Positions 14,566 to 17,320 of a DNA stretch of 17,320 bases are shown here, piece by piece; the first letter of the stretch is position 1, and each line of letters begins with the position of its first letter. The stretch spans positions 1 through 17,320 of the forward strand of contig JAZDOR010000011.1 of the NCBI GenBank assembly GCA_043798435.1, given 5' to 3'. The position numbers were made by a program, and so were the translations under genes. Source of the stretch: JAGUXG01 sp043798435 (GTDB lineage Bacteria > UBA9089 > UBA9088 > JAGUXG01). The notes beneath the pieces are model-generated. The model was not told the origin of the DNA and searched no databases. It worked only from the letters and a program-made list of their open reading frames with translations.

Positions 14566-16641
14566 CTAAATCTGATAATATTCTACCAATAGCAATTAAG
14601 GGAGGTAAAGCTATATTTGAATATCTCTTTTGCCATTCATCAGCAAATAATAAAATCTACACTAATACAGTTAAAGAAAGTTACGGTTATAATAGCAGTA
14701 GAATAGGAGTCGGTATTCATTGTCTTTCCTCAGAGGTAGCTAATTTTATCTATAACAATATCTACAACAACCAAACCTATAATCTTCAGACTGATATATC
14801 ACCAGGAAGCCAGACTGCTATATTAAACTGGTGGGGGACAGCGGTTGAGGCAGATATTAAGGCCAAGCTGTCTGGAAACATCATCTATAAACCTTATCTT
14901 GCGGGGACATTTACAGGGTCAAACATCTCTATTGTTCCAACATCAGGCATTACTGGTAATTCAGTCGCAGTAGAAAGAATAGCTTTTGGGTTGAATAAGG
15001 AAATATTCCTCTCTTTCGGCACTCACCTAACAATTACCACCACTCAATCAAGCAATAACGGCACCTTCTCAGCCACTTTCATCGTGGATACCCAAACCCA
15101 GGGACAAAGGTAATCACAGCCCAAGATTCATCAGGCAACCTTGCCACAATTACATTTATCCTCCTTCCACCAACATTCTTGAAGGTTGTTCCATCATATG
15201 ATCTTATTGCCAGGAATCAGGAGTTTGATGTGGATGTAAGGATAGAGGATGTGAGGAATTTAGCTGCTGTTCAGGCATATCTCTTATTCAATCCCAATCT
15301 CCTTGAGGTAATAGGAATACAAAACGGCTCTTTTCCATCTGGTGCCTTTGTCTCTACCAAGACTACTGCGTCATAACATTCGTTTTTAGGAGTTCATCTG
15401 TTCTGTTCGTAGTAATCACATTTATGCGGTTGTGTTTATATTCAACTTGCTAAAGTAAATCACTATGAAAGGGTACACAAATTCAAATGGAGTGATGCAC
15501 TACCTCTGGTCAAGTCTATTATTTTGCGGGTCTCTTTACTGGCTCTGCTACTGGCTCAGGGGTTCTTTGTTCTATCAGGTTCAAAGGAAAGAAAGGAGGA
15601 TCATCTACCTTAGTTTTTGGCAACAACACCATCTTAGCTGATTCTCAAAGTGGTTCTATTCCCTTTAATAAAGAGGAAGGTTTATTCTATATCGCTACAT
15701 CCTTGTCTGTATCTCCTGAGAACAAGACTATCCTTGCAGGAAATAGCCAGAGTTATTCTGTCTTTGCTATCTGTGAGGCAGGGAGTGTTAATGTTACTGG
15801 CTCAGCTACATTCTCTGCATCAGGAGGAGGATTATTTACCACCAATCTATTTGAGGCTCATTACATCGGCACATACACAATTTCTGCAGAATTCTTAGGT
15901 CTTGTTGGCACAACCTCTGTCTATATTACCCCAGGAACACCAACATCTCTTCTCTATGTAAGTGGTAATGACCAAACCTCAACCTGCACAACTACTTTAT
16001 CTGAGCCTTTTGTAGTCAAGATAGAAGATGCCTATCACAACCCTTGTCCTAATGTTTCTGTCTCCTTTGCGGTTATCTCCTCTCCAGTAGAAGCAGAAGG
16101 CTATGGTCTTTCTTCCACAGAAACCCTGACAAACATAAATGGAACCACATCATCCTATCTTACCCTTGGTGATGAACCACCAGGCTCTTATACCATCAAA
16201 GCAAGCTCAGGCAGTCTCACACCCTTTAACTTTACTGCCTGGTCACTTAGAAGGTTTGGTAACATTGCTGGTCTCTGCCTGATAGACTATGGAACAGAAG
16301 GACAAAGGACAGCAAGCATCACTGTAATCTTGATTGAGACAGGTGCTACCACAACAACCAATTCTAACTCCTATTTTATCTTCAATAATATCCTTGTTGG
16401 AACATATAGCGTATCATTCTCATATCCTGGGGCAACACCAGCCACAAAGACCAATGCAGTTATAACTCAAACCCAATTCAATGACACAACGGATATTGGC
16501 ACAATAACCCTGATTATGGGTGACTCAAATGGAGATGGACAGATAAACTTCTTAGACTGGCTACCCTTTTTCTTACACAGAGCTTTATTTTCTCACACAA
16601 AGCCACCAAGACACAAAGAAAGGCACAAAATTTTATTTTAA
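14532..16641 (+). pseudogene. Broken gene for a secreted beta-helix/Ig-like/cohesin/dockerin-type protein
   Basis: The gene lacks its 5' end: the first reliable coding is near 14566, already inside a NosD-like right-handed beta-helix (NNKIYTNTVKESY, ANFIYNNIYNNQ) that closes with ILNWWGT. An Ig-like domain follows (GITGNSVAVERIAFG to about 15170). A one-base loss at the G run 15101-15103 shifts the frame; the next frame continues as TKVITAQDSSGN and enters a cohesin-like domain (FDVDVRIEDVRNLAAVQAYL). A 132-bp insertion at 15367-15498 splits the cohesin; its second half (GQVYYFAGLFTG...) is open from 15505. Then come Ig-like repeats (to about 16230), a carboxypeptidase-regulatory-like segment, and a dockerin-type calcium loop DSNGDGQINFLDW (about 16522-16560). 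The reading ends in a palindromic repeat. The intact ancestor was probably exported and surface-bound, with non-cellulosomal cohesin/dockerin modules. It is divergent in strand from the eleven genes to its left. Confidence 0.82.
15367..15498. mobile_element. MITE-like 132-bp insertion in the cohesin-coding part
   Basis: The insertion is flanked by ACTAC on both sides (15362-15366 and 15499-15503). Removing it with one ACTAC restores a continuous frame through the cohesin domain (STKTT joined to SGQVYYF). Its ends are weakly inverted: TGCGTCAT at the left, and TGCATCAC on the reverse strand at the right if one flanking base is included, so the duplication may be 4 (CTAC) or 5 bases. It has no coding capacity and introduces a TAA at 15374-15376. 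No transposase in the window clearly matches it. Confidence 0.75.
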
Positions 16642-16688
16642 TTCTTATTTCATTCCTTATTCTTTGTGTGCTCCGTGTCTTTGTGTGA
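16593..16688. repeat. Palindromic element, CACAAAGACACGGAG variant, interrupting the dockerin
   Basis: The left arm TCACACAAAGCCACCAAG... (16593-16620) and the right arm (16660-16688, reverse complement TCACACAAAGACACGGAG...) pair with one gap and about four mismatches around an AT-rich loop. The phrase is a variant of the outer arms at 8314-8447. It begins shortly after the dockerin loop and supplies the terminal residues and the stop (16639-16641) of the preceding frame. Confidence 0.82.
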
Positions 16689-16705
16689 TCATTTATGTAA
16701 GATAA

Positions 16706-17053
16706 ATAATATTTAGTGCGTGGATTTGTGGAAGATATTATAAAGGAGACTGGATATCCCAGCCACAGGAGCTTTGTAACAAAATAGACAACAGCTCTGG
16801 AAAGATAGACCTTGCCCTTGGTTTTATAAAGCCCATCACAAAAAGCTCAGGTCTATTTGCTGAGGTTAGCTTCAGGGTAAAGGCAGAGGGAGAGTCTCTT
16901 ATCAGGTTTGAGTTTGACACTGAAGCAAACAGACAGACACTCTTTGTTGAGAAAGACTATGTTGTTCCAGAGATAACACCAGATGAAGGAAAGATAGAGG
17001 TTATACCAATAATAGCTATCAGCATTCAACTTTCAGTTATTTTTATTAGCTGA
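16706..17053 (+). pseudogene. Second-half cohesin fragment with no start
   Basis: This frame has no start codon but is open for about 115 codons. It reads RYYKGDWISQPQELCNKIDN, then SSGKIDLALGFIKPITKSSG and LFAEVSFRVKAEGE, followed by SLIRFEF, and ends EGKIEVIP. The strand order and the SGLFAEVSFRVKAEGES segment match the second half of a cohesin domain (compare SGVLCSIRFKGKKGGSS in the first one at about 15545). The first half is missing: the left side is a palindromic repeat that follows a dockerin loop, so a segment was deleted or rearranged here. The last codons (IAISIQLSVIFIS and the stop) come from the repeat at 17011-17083. Probably derived from the same gene as, or a tandem neighbour of, the 14532-16641 pseudogene. 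Confidence 0.7.
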
Positions 17054-17083
17054 CAGCTGATGGCTGACAGCTGACCGCTTACT
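17011..17083. repeat. Phrase repeat, GCTGACAGCTGATGG core, with boundary motif
   Basis: GCTGACAGCTGATGGCTGAC is followed by AGCTGACC (17049-17076), with a looser inverted counterpart AGCTATCAGCATTCAACTTT at 17014-17033. On the minus strand the right end begins AGTAAGCGGTCAGC (17070-17083), matching the boundary motif of other elements in the window. The fragment upstream gets its stop codon from this sequence. Confidence 0.75.
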
Positions 17084-17172
17084 AAGGACAGACACAATAC
17101 TGTTCGGAATGATTTTTACTTATATTATTTTGTTAAAGGAAAAGGAATAAAATAGCAGATATATAGAATAGG
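17084..17172. other. Intergenic leader before the right-edge transposase-like frame
   Basis: No gene is visible. The stretch is AT-rich, with AAAGGAAAAGGAATAAAA about 25-40 bases before the ATG at 17173. It could include the left end of an insertion sequence, but no terminal repeat can be confirmed because the element leaves the window. Confidence 0.4.
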
Positions 17173-17320
17173 ATGACAACAATTCCTGTTCTTAAAATTT
17201 CATCAGTAAAGAAGAAAGGGCGTCCAAAGAAAGACCCCATTAAAGAGAAAGACCGGTAGCGCTCTTAAGCTTATTCATAAGTTTATTCCTCTGCTTGAAC
17301 GCTTTCATCTGGTTCGTGAC
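17173..17320 (+). pseudogene. N-terminal part of a probable IS4-like transposase, frameshifted, cut by window edge
   Basis: An ATG at 17173 opens 28 codons (MTTIPVLKISSVKKKGRPKK, DPIKEKDR) ending in TAG at 17257-17259. The +1 frame then continues ALKLIHKFIPLLERFHLVRD to the right edge without a stop. The basic GRPKKDP segment followed by a helical LIHKFIPLLERFH stretch resembles the N-terminus of IS4-like DDE transposases, where a helix of this kind precedes the YDQY/FFNP region. Deleting one base of TAGC at 17257-17260 would join the two frames, so this is either an inactivating insertion, a sequencing error or, less likely, a programmed frameshift. Catalytic residues lie outside the window. 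Confidence 0.42.

Noticed and set aside
15367..15498. Group II intron or riboswitch in the cohesin gene
   Set aside because: Too short, no domain V-like hairpin, and flanking target duplication fits an insertion instead.
17173..17259. Stand-alone 28-residue AT-hook-like peptide gene
   Set aside because: The downstream +1 frame continues a transposase-like helix, so a broken or shifted transposase start is more likely.

Overview
This window looks like chromosomal DNA of an uncultivated bacterium of moderate-to-low GC. I cannot name the lineage. Family content (B12-type radical SAM enzyme, cohesin/dockerin-type surface protein, four-helix-bundle remnant, many short intergenic repeats) would fit a candidate-phylum or environmental bacterium. 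I found no tRNA, rRNA or CRISPR array.

Positions 1-13901 carry eleven genes, all on the minus strand. In transcription order they are: endonuclease IV (nfo), a cyclic-nucleotide-binding/patatin-like protein with a degenerate active site, an NAD(P)-dependent isocitrate dehydrogenase-family enzyme, a multi-spanning GT-C-like membrane protein, a glutamine-dependent asparagine synthase-type amidotransferase, two SAM methyltransferases, a GT2 polyprenyl-phosphate-type glycosyltransferase, an alpha/alpha-toroid plus beta-sandwich protein, a third methyltransferase, and a B12-binding radical SAM enzyme cut by the left edge. From the GT-C protein to the radical SAM gene this looks like a surface glycan or glycolipid assembly and decoration cluster. 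Two gene blocks are tightly coupled by overlaps (asnB-methyltransferase-methyltransferase-GT2, and methyltransferase-radical SAM).

Almost every gap wider than about 50 bases is filled by a short, imperfectly palindromic element built from repeated 8-16 nt phrases. At least five core phrases occur. Several elements start with a shared boundary motif, roughly (G/A)TAA(C/G)NNN(T/C)(T/C)AG, which sits at the 3' end of the gene and in two cases supplies its TAA stop codon. One element contains another core nested inside it. I consider this modular family the most interesting signal here.

Positions 13902-17320 are a decayed region. It holds the C-terminal tail of a four-helix-bundle protein, an unidentified minus-strand tail, and a plus-strand pseudogene of a secreted beta-helix/Ig-like/cohesin/dockerin protein. 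That pseudogene is broken by a one-base deletion, by a 132-bp MITE-like insertion with a 4-5 bp target duplication, and by a palindromic repeat, after which a second half-cohesin lies out of order. The right edge holds the start of a probable transposase.
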